From UBA3478 sp049596955 (GTDB lineage Bacteria; Bacteroidota; Bacteroidia; Flavobacteriales; Flavobacteriaceae), in the NCBI GenBank assembly GCA_049596955.1, contig JBMYMD010000011.1:1-64000 (forward strand): a stretch of DNA of 64,000 nt. Direction: 5' to 3'. Each line of letters begins with the position of its first letter. Positions within the stretch are counted from its first letter, which is position 1. The notes below the pieces were generated by a model, which was not told the origin of the DNA, did no database searches, and saw nothing but the letters and a program-made list of their open reading frames with translations. Of the stretch, positions 17,022 to 26,293 are shown one piece after another. Made by a program: the position numbers and the translations under genes.

Positions 17022-18803
17022 TTACATTCGTTGAGGAACCCGAATTCCCAACAAAGCCATCGCATTTTCAATTACCTGAGCCGTATTGTGGGCCAAAATT
17101 AAACGAAATACTTTTTTGTGCTCATCTTCTTCTCCCAGTATAGATAACTGCTGATAAAATGAATTAAAAGTCTTCACCAATTGATACGTATAATTAGCAA
17201 CGAGCGCAGGCGAATATTGATTAGCGGCCAGCGCTATCGTTTCAGGAAACTGATTTAGATTTTTAATCAATTCCTTTTCGATTCCCTCAAATGAAATAGA
17301 CGAATCAATTTGAACTCCTTGAAGATCATATGTATTCTTTCTTAATATCGATTGAATTCTCGCATAGGTATACTGAATAAATGGTCCTGTATTTCCTTGA
17401 AAATCCACAGATTCTTGTGGATCAAATAGAATGCGCTTCCTAGGATCAACTTTTAAAATATGATACTTTAAGGCTCCCAATCCTATAACATCGAATAAAT
17501 CATCTTTTTGGGCATCTGTAAAATCTTCTATTTTGCCCAACTCTTCTGATATGTTCTTTGCTGTGTTGTGCATGTCTTGCATCAAATCATCCGCATCAAC
17601 CACAGTTCCTTCCCTACTCTTCATCTTTCCAGAAGGTAAATCTACCATTCCATAACTGAGGTGATATAAATCTTTAGACCAGTCGTAGCCTAGTTTATTC
17701 AAAATCAAAAACAACACCTTAAAATGATAATCTTGTTCATTACCAACGGTGTAAACCATCCCTGTAATGTCTTGATAATCTTTAACGCGTTGAATTGCAG
17801 TTCCAATATCTTGAGTCATATATACCGCAGTACCGTCTGAACGAAGCACAATTTTTTCATCTAAGCCATCAGGAGTAAGATCAATCCATACACTTCCATC
17901 TTCTTTTTTGTAGAAAATATCCTTATCTAAACCTTCTTGAACAACCTCTTTTCCTAACAAATACGTGTCGCTCTCGTAATAGAGTTGATCAAAATCTACT
18001 CCAAGTCTCTTATAGGTTTGAGAAAAACCACTGTACACCCAAGAATTCATCTTTTCCCAAAGGGCTACAGTTTGTGAATCAGAAGCCTCCCATTGCAGAA
18101 GCATCTTCTGAGCTTCTTTAAAAATAGGCGCTTCTTTTGAAGCTTCTTCAGCCGTGTACCCTTGAGATTGTAACTCACTCTGTTGTTCGCGATATTTTTT
18201 ATCGAACAGAACGTAGTACTTACCAACTAAATGATCACCTTTCTCGCCACTGCTCTCTGGCGTTTCTCCATTACCAAATTCGCGCCAAGCCACCATTGAC
18301 TTACAAATATGAATACCTCTATCATTGATGATTTGAGTTTTGTAAACCTTGGCTCCTGAGGCTTTCAAAATTTCTGCAACGGCGTAACCTAAAAGATTAT
18401 TTCTTATGTGACCAAGATGAAGAGGTTTATTCGTATTAGGCGACGAATACTCGACCATAACAACTTTTCCATTGTTTTGATGTCTACCAAAGTCTTTCGT
18501 TTGGTGAATATTTTGTAATAAATCCTTAAAATAAGAATCGCTTAGACTCAAGTTTAAAAATCCTTTTACAACATTGAAATCCTGAACCTCAGCTGTGTGG
18601 TCACAGACATAAGTCCCAATCTTCGTAGCTAACTCCTGAGGGTTAGACTTTAATTGCCTCAATAAAGGAAATACGACAAGGGTATAATCTCCCTCAAATT
18701 CTTTACGTGTAGGTTGAATTTCAAATTCATCGATCTCGTGATCAAATAATGCGATTATAGCCTGTTTGAATGATTTGCTTAGTATTTCTTTGGTATCCTG
18801 CAT
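17022..18803 (-). CDS. argS: Arginyl-tRNA synthetase
   Basis: Class I aminoacyl-tRNA synthetase that charges tRNA-Arg. Visible: N-terminal additional domain, the HIGH-type motif in NKPLHLGHIRNNLLGY (residues 130-145 approximately), the KMSK-type loop GKMKSREGTVV, and the C-terminal anticodon-binding helical domain ending ALLGIRVPQRM, a common ArgS terminus. Length 593 is normal. It is a single-gene unit between the shared terminator and a divergent promoter region. Confidence 0.96.
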   Translation of the reverse strand: MQDTKEILSKSFKQAIIALFDHEIDEFEIQPTRKEFEGDYTLVVFPLLRQLKSNPQELATKIGTYVCDHTAEVQDFNVVKGFLNLSLSDSYFKDLLQNIHQTKDFGRHQNNGKVVMVEYSSPNTNKPLHLGHIRNNLLGYAVAEILKASGAKVYKTQIINDRGIHICKSMVAWREFGNGETPESSGEKGDHLVGKYYVLFDKKYREQQSELQSQGYTAEEASKEAPIFKEAQKMLLQWEASDSQTVALWEKMNSWVYSGFSQTYKRLGVDFDQLYYESDTYLLGKEVVQEGLDKDIFYKKEDGSVWIDLTPDGLDEKIVLRSDGTAVYMTQDIGTAIQRVKDYQDITGMVYTVGNEQDYHFKVLFLILNKLGYDWSKDLYHLSYGMVDLPSGKMKSREGTVVDADDLMQDMHNTAKNISEELGKIEDFTDAQKDDLFDVIGLGALKYHILKVDPRKRILFDPQESVDFQGNTGPFIQYTYARIQSILRKNTYDLQGVQIDSSISFEGIEKELIKNLNQFPETIALAANQYSPALVANYTYQLVKTFNSFYQQLSILGEEDEHKKVFRLILAHNTAQVIENAMALLGIRVPQRM

Positions 18804-18808
18804 AATTC

Positions 18809-18840
18809 TTGACTCGATGCTGCAAAACTAATTATTTTTG
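18809..18840 (+). promoter_or_regulatory. Candidate promoter for the conserved unknown gene
   Basis: TTG (18809-18811), 21-base spacer, TATTTTTG (18833-18840) matching TAnnTTTG. Because the promoter occupies this stretch, the true start codon of the gene must lie downstream of it. Confidence 0.48.
18823..18830 (-). promoter_or_regulatory. Candidate -7 promoter element for argS
   Basis: On the minus strand TAGTTTTG fits TAnnTTTG, 20 bases before the argS ATG. It lies back to back with the element for the divergent gene; no clear -33 box. Confidence 0.42.
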
Positions 18841-18859
18841 TAAGGAATTTGATTGTTCA

Positions 18860-19273
18860 GTGCTAGTAAATACTTCATATAACGATAAAAAAATCAATCA
18901 AGAAATCGATACTCTTGTAGGAGCACCTTTTGGCTTTTTTGAACGAATCAAAATGGGTGGTGTAGGCAGTCCTCAAATGAGAATTCGAACGGCCTCAAAA
19001 GAAATTCTTTCCTTACTCAACAAAAACACCAATAGAGATATTGCCAATATTGAATTAAGACCAAAGGGAATTATTGTAAGATTTCATTCAAGACTCGAGA
19101 ATTACGCTTTAGTGATTCCTTATTTTAAACTTAACCTTTTCAAAGGAGAAAAAGACAGTAGCGCTGTGTTCTGTGATCAGCACAAAATTACATTTGAAAT
19201 ATACAATAAGGAAGTCTCCAACTTTATAAAGAGACTACTGAGCGAAAAGGCGAAACAGACCTCCTCGATTTAA
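18860..19273 (+). CDS. Conserved protein of unknown function
   Basis: About 137 residues, cytoplasmic, no signal peptide or membrane span. The block VGAPFGFFERIKMGGVGSPQ followed by MRIRTASKEILSLLN and ELRPKGIIVRFHSRLENYALVIPY looks strongly conserved; I associate it with an uncharacterised flavobacterial family from memory only. GTG at 18860 is proposed as start because upstream frame sequence overlaps a promoter-like element and the product then begins LVNTSYNDKKI. The first in-frame ATG (18953) would cut into the conserved block. The stop interlocks (TTAA) with gltA. Confidence 0.62.
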   Translation: MLVNTSYNDKKINQEIDTLVGAPFGFFERIKMGGVGSPQMRIRTASKEILSLLNKNTNRDIANIELRPKGIIVRFHSRLENYALVIPYFKLNLFKGEKDSSAVFCDQHKITFEIYNKEVSNFIKRLLSEKAKQTSSI

Positions 19274-20553
19274 CGCTCCGCTAAAGGTTTAAATTCTCTA
19301 TGGGTTGGTCCAACATAGATTTGTCGAGGTCGACCAATAGGTTGCTTTTGCAAACGCATTTCTCTCCATTGTCCTATCCATCCAGGAAGTCTTCCTAAGG
19401 CAAACATCACCGTAAACATCTCTACCGGTATCCCAATAGCCTTGTAAATTACTCCTGAATAAAAATCTACATTCGGATATAATTTACGATCTACAAAATA
19501 GGAATCCTTGAGTGCTTCCTCCTCTAATCCTTTTGCAATATCTAAAACAGGATCACTTACCCCTAAATCATTTAAAACCTCATCAGCAGCTTTTTTAATA
19601 ATACGTGCTCTAGGATCAAAATTCTTATACACTCTATGCCCAAAACCCATAAGACGGAATGGGTCGTTTTTATCTTTTGCCTTTTGCATGAATTTCTTGG
19701 TGTCTCCACCATCTTCCATAATCGCATCAAGCATTTCTAAAACAGCTTGATTTGCTCCACCGTGTAATCTACCCCATAGGGCAGAAATTCCTGCAGAAAT
19801 TGATGCAAATAAACCAGCGTGTGATGATCCAACTATACGCACAGTTGACGTTGAGCAATTTTGTTCGTGATCGGCATGCAAAATTAAAAGTTGGTTGAGC
19901 GCATTGACAATTACTGGATTTTGCTCATATTTTTCACCTTCTTTTTTAAAGAACATTTGACATAAATTCTCAACATAATCTAAATCAGAATCAGACTCTG
20001 TCAAAACTTCGTCTTCACTATTTCGAAAAACCCAGGCAGTCAACACCGGAAACTTAGCCATTATTTTTACGATGGCTTTATACATTTCTTCATCTGACTC
20101 TACATCTACTGTTTTAGGATTAAATGAAATTAATGCACTAGTCAAAGACGCCAAAACCCCCATAGGATGTGCTGACTTTGGAAATCCATCCAAAATTCGC
20201 ACCATATTATAGTTCACATAGGATTGTTTTTTGATGTCGTCAAAAAACTTATTGTATTGGGCTTCATTCGGTAATTCACCAAAAATGAGCAGATAAGCAA
20301 CTTCTAAAAAATTAGCGCGATTGGTTAAATCTTCAATGGCATAACCCGCATAACGCAAAATACCTTTTTCGCCATCGAGGTAAGTTATTGAGCTTTCACA
20401 AGACCCAGTATTCTTAAAACCAGGGTCAAGAGTTATTGCCCCTGTACTGGCTCTCAGAGTTTTGATATCAATACCTATTTCATTCTCTGTTCCTTTAACT
20501 AAAGGAAGTTCATAAGATTCATCATTTAAAATAAGCGTTGCTTTATCGGACAT
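19270..20553 (-). CDS. gltA: Citrate synthase
   Basis: Condenses acetyl-CoA with oxaloacetate, the entry step of the TCA cycle. Type II (hexameric, NADH-sensitive type) length of 427 residues with an N-terminal beta domain. Motifs: LHADHEQNCSTSTVR, LWGRLHGGANQAVLEML, MGFGHRVYKNFDPRA with catalytic His, and a catalytic Asp in FYSGVIY-region context. Single gene with its own promoter-like element upstream. Convergent with the unknown gene. Confidence 0.96.
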   Translation of the reverse strand: MSDKATLILNDESYELPLVKGTENEIGIDIKTLRASTGAITLDPGFKNTGSCESSITYLDGEKGILRYAGYAIEDLTNRANFLEVAYLLIFGELPNEAQYNKFFDDIKKQSYVNYNMVRILDGFPKSAHPMGVLASLTSALISFNPKTVDVESDEEMYKAIVKIMAKFPVLTAWVFRNSEDEVLTESDSDLDYVENLCQMFFKKEGEKYEQNPVIVNALNQLLILHADHEQNCSTSTVRIVGSSHAGLFASISAGISALWGRLHGGANQAVLEMLDAIMEDGGDTKKFMQKAKDKNDPFRLMGFGHRVYKNFDPRARIIKKAADEVLNDLGVSDPVLDIAKGLEEEALKDSYFVDRKLYPNVDFYSGVIYKAIGIPVEMFTVMFALGRLPGWIGQWREMRLQKQPIGRPRQIYVGPTHREFKPLAER

Positions 20554-20573
20554 AGGTTTTGTTTTTTGGACTA

Positions 20574-20581
20574 CAAATATA
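20574..20581 (-). promoter_or_regulatory. Candidate -7 promoter element for gltA
   Basis: Minus-strand TATATTTG matches TAnnTTTG 21 bases before the gltA ATG; a partial -33 TTTA lies about 20 bases further upstream. Confidence 0.5.
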
Positions 20582-20607
20582 AGACATAAGCTATGATTTT
20601 CTAAAGC

Positions 20608-22146
20608 CTATGAGAGATGATAAAGCCGTTTATAATACAAGTTGAGGTTTTTTTTCCACGTAAAACGCTTTGCTTTTGCACGTTTAGAAATTTGCTTCCA
20701 AAACTCCGGCTCATTGGTGAAGATTTCAATAGCATGATCAAGCTCTTTAACCATATTTTTGAGCTTTTGTTTTAAGGTGTTTCCTGAAAAACAAAAGCCG
20801 GTTTCAAGATGCTCAACCGTATCTACAAGACCCCCAGTGTGATGAACTAAACAAGGATGTCCGTTTCGCATGGCCAACATTTGGCTAATACCACAGGGTT
20901 CAAATAGGCTTGGCATAAAATATAGATCTGACTCCAGATATATGCTATCTATAACGTCTTCAGATTGTCCATTGATAAAAATAAAATTCTTATGCTTATA
21001 GCTAAAGCCTCTGAACAATTCTTCATACTCAGGTGCTCCCGTACCTAAAAGAATCATCACCCCATCAATCTTTTTTAACTTTTGTAGAATCAGCTCAAAA
21101 GTCTCAGGAGATTTTAAGAAAAAATAGAATTTCTGTTCGGTCAATCTGGCAACACTCGACATTACAAATCGAGGTTTATTACTTATCAATTCAAACACTT
21201 TTTCACCAGTATGTGCTAAAAAGTCAGCCTTATACTTTTTCGATTCTTCTTGAAGCCAAGGAAAAATAGCTTTGATAATATTGGTATAGAGAACACCCTT
21301 TTTTGCTCTTCGAATATTGGCGTAATTACAGCCATTGAGAATACCGTGAAGTCGTCCTTCTTTGTCCGCTTTTTTCAAGTCCAGTTCTAAGCCCTCACCA
21401 CCTATAAATATAGGTGGAGTACTTGCCTTGACAACATCCTCTTTATACGATGGTGATACCGTGTGCACAGCATCAGAGAGCCGTATACCTATAGCCATAA
21501 GATTGATACAATCCTCATATCTGTCATCCTTTAACACATTTTCATCATAATTTAAATGAGGAAACCAATGCTCCAAAGAAGCATAGTTGTCTCTAAAAGG
21601 ACGTATGCCTTGGATTGCCAAATTATGAATGGTATACACAAAGCGAATGGATTGCAATTTTTGATAAGCCTCGTCAAATTCTCTCAAAATAAGCATAGCA
21701 CTCGTATGCCAATCGTGAAGGTGAACGACATCTAGAGACCCAAAAACACCATCTAGGATTCCTTTAGCCACAGCAGCGCAAAAAATGAAATATTTGATAG
21801 CGTCGTTGTAAAAAGGCTGTTCAACGTCATTGTGATAAATATGTGCAATATTACCTGCAGTGATTTCTGGATGATGAATCACATAATGACTCAAATTCGA
21901 AAACTTTTTCTTAGGCGGTACTTGATAAAGTGCAGTCTTGTAATCTACACCTCTCAACTCCACCACAATTTCAGTTAAAAAGCGTCCGTTTTGATGAAGT
22001 CTTGAATACGAAGGAGTAACGACAAAGGCCTTATCACCTCTTTCTGAAATAAGTCTGGGGACATCGCGAACAACATCACCCATACCCCCGGCCTTGCAAT
22101 TTAGAATGCCATCGTTTTCAGCGGAAACAAATAAAACCGTATTCAT
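20608..22146 (-). CDS. Starch/glycogen synthase-like glycosyltransferase (GT5)
   Basis: Elongates alpha-1,4-glucan from a nucleotide-glucose. GT-B fold with the N-terminal nucleotide-sugar loop KAGGMGDVV (KxGGL type), DVVHLHDWHTS, VYTIHNLAIQG, a second Rossmann half with SSVARLTEQK, and the EPCG acceptor block PSLFEPCGISQML with HHTGGLVDTV. Length 512. No branching enzyme, ADP-glucose pyrophosphorylase or phosphorylase is near, so a role in glycogen storage is family inference. It follows eno by 11 bases, probably co-transcribed. Confidence 0.82.
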   Translation of the reverse strand: MNTVLFVSAENDGILNCKAGGMGDVVRDVPRLISERGDKAFVVTPSYSRLHQNGRFLTEIVVELRGVDYKTALYQVPPKKKFSNLSHYVIHHPEITAGNIAHIYHNDVEQPFYNDAIKYFIFCAAVAKGILDGVFGSLDVVHLHDWHTSAMLILREFDEAYQKLQSIRFVYTIHNLAIQGIRPFRDNYASLEHWFPHLNYDENVLKDDRYEDCINLMAIGIRLSDAVHTVSPSYKEDVVKASTPPIFIGGEGLELDLKKADKEGRLHGILNGCNYANIRRAKKGVLYTNIIKAIFPWLQEESKKYKADFLAHTGEKVFELISNKPRFVMSSVARLTEQKFYFFLKSPETFELILQKLKKIDGVMILLGTGAPEYEELFRGFSYKHKNFIFINGQSEDVIDSIYLESDLYFMPSLFEPCGISQMLAMRNGHPCLVHHTGGLVDTVEHLETGFCFSGNTLKQKLKNMVKELDHAIEIFTNEPEFWKQISKRAKAKRFTWKKNLNLYYKRLYHLS

Positions 22147-22157
22147 CTGAATCGACT

Positions 22158-23450
22158 TTATCTATTGACTTTAAAAGCGTTTTCTTGTGGATAATATCCA
22201 GTTGTTCCCAATTCTTCTTCAATTCGAAGTAATTGGTTGTACTTCGCCATACGATCTGATCTTGATGCAGAACCCGTTTTGATTTGACCTGTATTGAGTC
22301 CAACCGCTAAATCTGCAATCGTATTGTCTTCGGTTTCTCCTGAACGGTGAGACATTACAGAGGTATATCCTGCATTTTTAGCCATATTGACTGCAGCAAT
22401 AGTTTCAGTCAAGGTTCCGATTTGATTTACTTTGATAAGGATAGAGTTTGCCGTTTGTTCTGAAATACCTCTAGATAAGCGTTCTACGTTGGTTACAAAC
22501 AAATCGTCCCCAACCAATTGAACTCGATCTCCTACCTTTTCAGTAAGTAGTTTCCATCCGTCCCAGTCATTTTCATCCATGCCATCTTCAACACTAATAA
22601 TCGGATATTTATCACACAGTTCAGCCAAATATGAAGCCTGCTCTTCAGAAGTTCTTACAGCCCCTTTATCACCTTCAAATTTGGTGTAATCGTATTTACC
22701 ATCTACATAAAATTCAGCAGCAGCACAGTCCAATGCAATCATTATTTCATCACCCATTTTATAACCAGCATTAGACACTGCTAACGCAATAGTATCTAAG
22801 GCATCTTCTGTACCGTCCAAGGTAGGAGCAAATCCTCCCTCGTCACCAACTGCCGTTGACAAGTCTCTATCTTTTAAAACTTTTTTAAGGTGGTGAAAAA
22901 TCTCAGTTCCCATTTGCATAGCCTGAGAAAAATTCTCAGCCTTCACGGGCATGATCATAAATTCTTGAAAAGCAATAGGGGCATCAGAGTGCGAACCTCC
23001 GTTGATAATATTCATCATAGGAACCGGCAGTGTATTAGCACTCACACCACCTACATATCGGTACAATGGCATTTCTAATTCTTCAGCCGCCGCCTTAGCC
23101 GCTGCCAGAGAAACACCTAAAATGGCGTTTGCTCCAAGTTTAGATTTATTGGGAGTTCCGTCTAAGTCAATCATAATTTGATCGATTAGATTCTGTTCAA
23201 ATACTGAAATTCCAACAAGTTCTTCTGCAATAATTCCATTTACATTTTCAACAGCTTGTTGCACTCCTTTACCCATAAAAGCGCTACCGCCATCTCTCAA
23301 CTCTACCGCTTCGTGCTCTCCGGTTGAAGCCCCAGAAGGAACAGCTGCTCGACCCAAGAAACCATTTTCTGTAATAACGTCTACTTCAACTGTAGGGTTT
23401 CCTCTTGAATCTAAAATTTGTCTTGCATGAATGTTTAAAATAATACTCAT
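22158..23450 (-). CDS. eno: Enolase
   Basis: Interconverts 2-phosphoglycerate and phosphoenolpyruvate in glycolysis. Complete at 430 residues: ARQILDSRGNPTVEVDV at the start, VGDEGGFAP with a catalytic glutamate, metal ligands in MIALDCAA, SVEDGMDENDW and QLVGDDLFVTN, and the signature LIKVNQIGTLTET plus SHRSGETEDN. Lies between carA (45-base gap) and the GT5 synthase (11-base gap). A minus-strand TAATTTCG in the upstream gap is a near-match to a -7 element. Confidence 0.97.
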   Translation of the reverse strand: MSIILNIHARQILDSRGNPTVEVDVITENGFLGRAAVPSGASTGEHEAVELRDGGSAFMGKGVQQAVENVNGIIAEELVGISVFEQNLIDQIMIDLDGTPNKSKLGANAILGVSLAAAKAAAEELEMPLYRYVGGVSANTLPVPMMNIINGGSHSDAPIAFQEFMIMPVKAENFSQAMQMGTEIFHHLKKVLKDRDLSTAVGDEGGFAPTLDGTEDALDTIALAVSNAGYKMGDEIMIALDCAAAEFYVDGKYDYTKFEGDKGAVRTSEEQASYLAELCDKYPIISVEDGMDENDWDGWKLLTEKVGDRVQLVGDDLFVTNVERLSRGISEQTANSILIKVNQIGTLTETIAAVNMAKNAGYTSVMSHRSGETEDNTIADLAVGLNTGQIKTGSASRSDRMAKYNQLLRIEEELGTTGYYPQENAFKVNR

Positions 23451-23495
23451 TGGTTATGATTTAATTGTGTTTCGGCGCGAAATTAAGGAATACTT

Positions 23496-24605
23496 TTATT
23501 TGTTTGTACTCATCAATGTTATAAAATCATCAAAGAGGTAACGTGAATCGTGCGGTCCAGGACTGCTTTCGGGGTGATATTGAACAGAAAACGCCGGTTT
23601 ATTTTTAATTTTTATTCCGGCCACCGTTTGATCATTTAAATGCAAGTGCGTCATCTCCACGTCTGAACTAGCCTCAACTTGTTCTAAATTCACTGCAAAC
23701 CCATGGTTTTGGGAGGTTATTTCTCCGCGTTTGGTCATTAGGTTGAGAATGGGATGATTGATTCCTCTGTGTCCGTTGTGCATTTTGAAGGTCTCGATTT
23801 TATTGGCCAAGGCCAAAACTTGATGACCAAGACAAATACCGAAAAGTGGAGCGTTCTCTTGTAAGATTTCTTCGGTAACTGCAATGGCATTAGTCAATGG
23901 TGCTGGATCACCAGGCCCATTTGAAAGAAAATACCCATCTGGCGCCCATGCCTTCATTTCGCTGAAAGGAGTGTCATAGGGGAAAACTTTAACGTAAGCA
24001 CCGCGCTCAGCTAAGCATTTAAGAATGTTTCTTTTAATTCCTATATCAAGTGCAGCGACTTTTAATGGCGCTTGTTCGTCACCAAAAAAATACGGTTCTT
24101 TTGTCGAAACCTTAGAAGCAAGTTCTAAACCTGCCATTTGAGGTATGGCACTCAATTCTTTTTTCAATTGATCAAGCTCGTCTACACGAGTTGAAATAAC
24201 GGCATTCATGGCGCCATTGTCTCGAATATGTGACACTAAAGCTCTGGTGTCCACATCAGATATGGCAAATAGTTGCTCTTTCTCGAAATAATCTTCTAAA
24301 CTTTTGCTAGCAGCGGGTCGCGAGTATTGATAACTGAAATTTTTACAAACTAGGCCGGCAATTTTAATGCTATCAGACTCTACTTCATCTTCGTTAGTTC
24401 CGTAGTTGCCAACATGTGCATTGGTCAGAACCATAATTTGTCCGAAATAAGAAGGATCTGTAAAAATCTCCTGATATCCTGTCATTCCCGTATTAAAACA
24501 AACCTCACCAAATGCGGTTCCATCTTGGTTAGCTACCGATTTGCCATAAAATACAGTTCCATCTTCTAATAAAATAAGTGCTTTTTTTCTCTTTTTGTAA
24601 TCCAT
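23496..24605 (-). CDS. carA: Carbamoyl-phosphate synthase small subunit
   Basis: Glutaminase subunit that feeds ammonia to CarB for pyrimidine and arginine synthesis. N-terminal domain with FGEVCFNTGMTGYQEI, C-terminal class I glutamine amidotransferase: nucleophile Cys in FGICLGHQVLALA, His-Glu in QYHPESSPGPHDS. Length 369 is standard. carB is not in this window. It starts just after the terminator that closes the ribosomal block, so it needs its own promoter, which I could not identify. Confidence 0.95.
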   Translation of the reverse strand: MDYKKRKKALILLEDGTVFYGKSVANQDGTAFGEVCFNTGMTGYQEIFTDPSYFGQIMVLTNAHVGNYGTNEDEVESDSIKIAGLVCKNFSYQYSRPAASKSLEDYFEKEQLFAISDVDTRALVSHIRDNGAMNAVISTRVDELDQLKKELSAIPQMAGLELASKVSTKEPYFFGDEQAPLKVAALDIGIKRNILKCLAERGAYVKVFPYDTPFSEMKAWAPDGYFLSNGPGDPAPLTNAIAVTEEILQENAPLFGICLGHQVLALANKIETFKMHNGHRGINHPILNLMTKRGEITSQNHGFAVNLEQVEASSDVEMTHLHLNDQTVAGIKIKNKPAFSVQYHPESSPGPHDSRYLFDDFITLMSTNK

Positions 24606-24637
24606 TGGTCTACCCTTAATTCTTTGGTAAAAAACAT

Positions 24638-24668
24638 AAAAAAAAGGATACGTATTGACGTATCCTTT
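24638..24668 (-). terminator. Intrinsic terminator after rplQ
   Basis: Perfect 10-base-pair stem (AAAGGATACG with CGTATCCTTT) and six-base loop; on the minus strand it runs into a string of at least eight Ts including the stem end. It lies 33 bases past the rplQ stop and ends the ribosomal protein block. Confidence 0.88.
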
Positions 24669-24700
24669 AATAATTTATTACGATTTAATCAACATACTTA

Positions 24701-25273
24701 TCAAGTCGTTTTTGATTCTTCATCGCTATCTTCAGCCTCCTCTGCAGCTGGAGCTTCAGCCTCTACTTGTGGCTCCTCAACTTCTACAACCTCTTCATTA
24801 GTCTCAACGACCTCCTCTACTTTTTCAGCAGCAGCTTTTGATCGACGACTTCTTCGTGTAGTCTTTGCCTTTTTCTCCTCTGCATTGTAAATCGAATTGA
24901 AGTCAACAAATTCGATCATAGCCATATCTGCGTTATCCCCAAGTCTGTTACCTAGTTTGATAATACGAGTATATCCACCTGGACGATCACCGATTTTCTC
25001 TGCGACTGTTGAAAACAACTCAGTTACGGCATGCTTATTTCTCAACATAGAAAAAGCTACACGTCTGTTGTGACGGGAACCATCGGTAGTTTGATTATTG
25101 TCTTGTTTTGCTCTTGTAACGATAGGCTCAACAAATTGCTTTAAAGCTTTTGCCTTAGCCGTCGTTGTATTTATTCTTTTATGCTCAATAAGAGAGCAAG
25201 CCATATTCGCAAGCATCGCCTTGCGATGTGAAGCCGTTCGGCCTAAGTGATTAAATTTCTTTCCGTGTCTCAT
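24701..25273 (-). CDS. rplQ: 50S ribosomal protein L17 with acidic C-terminal extension
   Basis: Large-subunit protein L17. Residues 1 to about 118 are the conserved domain (MRHGKKFNHLGRTASHRKAML, GGYTRIIKLGNRLGDNADMA). The remaining 70 residues are a basic patch (KKAKTTRRSRRSKAAAEK) then an alanine- and glutamate-rich tail ending DSDEESKTT, so the protein is much longer than the roughly 120-residue E. coli form. Such tails occur in other Bacteroidetes. Last gene of the block, 6 bases after rpoA. Confidence 0.95.
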   Translation of the reverse strand: MRHGKKFNHLGRTASHRKAMLANMACSLIEHKRINTTTAKAKALKQFVEPIVTRAKQDNNQTTDGSRHNRRVAFSMLRNKHAVTELFSTVAEKIGDRPGGYTRIIKLGNRLGDNADMAMIEFVDFNSIYNAEEKKAKTTRRSRRSKAAAEKVEEVVETNEEVVEVEEPQVEAEAPAAEEAEDSDEESKTT

Positions 25274-25279
25274 GATTCA

Positions 25280-26272
25280 CTAATCTCTATCCAATTTATA
25301 TTTTGTCAAATCCATGCCAAACTGAAGGTTCTTGTTCTGAACAAGCTCTTCTAATTCTGTCAAAGATTTTTTACCGAAGTTTCTAAACTTCATCAAATCG
25401 TTTTTGTTGAAGGAAACTAAATCTCCCAACGTATCGACCTCAGCAGCCTTTAAACAATTCAAGGCACGTACCGATAAATCCATATCGATCAATTTAGTTT
25501 TGAGCAACTGTCTCATGTGCAATGATTCTTCATCGTATGTTTCAGCGCTTTCAAGTTCATCAGCTTCCAGAGTGATACGCTCATCAGAGAATAACATAAA
25601 GTGATGAATCAAAATCTTAGCAGCCTCGGTCAAAGCGTCTTTTGGGTTGATTGACCCATCTGAACTGATTTCGAAAACAAGTTTCTCAAAATCCGTCTTC
25701 TGCTCAACTCTGAAATTTTCAACACTGTATTTCACATTTTTGATGGGTGTAAAAATGGAATCTACAGCAATGCTGCCCATGGGAGCATTTGATTTTTTAT
25801 TTTCATCTGCTGGAACGTATCCTCTACCCTTTTCAATGATGATTTGCATGTTGAAGTTAACGTTAGCATCTAAATTACAGATCACTAAGTCAGGATTTAA
25901 AATCTGGAAACCAGAGATAAATCTTTGAAAATCACCAGCTTTTATTTCTGTCGCATTTGATATTGATATCGCAACAGTTTCGTTATCCACGTCATCAATT
26001 TGACGCTTGAAGCGAATTTGCTTCAAGTTCAATATTATTTCCGTTACGTCTTCTACGACACCTGGAAGAACAGAAAATTCATGCTCAGCACCATCAATTC
26101 TAACAGAAGTGATTGCATGTCCTTCAAGAGAAGACAACAATACCCTTCTCAATGCGTTTCCAACGGTCAATCCATAACCCGGTTCCAAGGGACGAAATTC
26201 GAATTTTCCTTCGAAATCGTTGGATTCAATCATTATTACTTTGTCAGGCTTTTGAAAATTTAGTAATGCCAT
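25280..26272 (-). CDS. rpoA: RNA polymerase alpha subunit
   Basis: Dimerises to nucleate RNA polymerase assembly. N-terminal domain with FEFRPLEPGYGLTVGNALRRVLL, C-terminal domain with SVRALNCLKAAEVDTLGDLV and MKFRNFGKKSLTELEELV (helix-hairpin-helix DNA/activator contact). Length 330. Lies between rpsD (21-base gap) and rplQ, the standard alpha-operon order. Confidence 0.97.
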   Translation of the reverse strand: MALLNFQKPDKVIMIESNDFEGKFEFRPLEPGYGLTVGNALRRVLLSSLEGHAITSVRIDGAEHEFSVLPGVVEDVTEIILNLKQIRFKRQIDDVDNETVAISISNATEIKAGDFQRFISGFQILNPDLVICNLDANVNFNMQIIIEKGRGYVPADENKKSNAPMGSIAVDSIFTPIKNVKYSVENFRVEQKTDFEKLVFEISSDGSINPKDALTEAAKILIHHFMLFSDERITLEADELESAETYDEESLHMRQLLKTKLIDMDLSVRALNCLKAAEVDTLGDLVSFNKNDLMKFRNFGKKSLTELEELVQNKNLQFGMDLTKYKLDRD

Positions 26273-26293
26273 ATGAAATGTGTGTTGGGGTTA

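Noticed and set aside
24701..24880. Possible frameshift or foreign sequence in the rplQ tail
   Set aside because: The acidic alanine/glutamate-rich extension is continuous, in frame and of a kind known in other Bacteroidetes L17 proteins.
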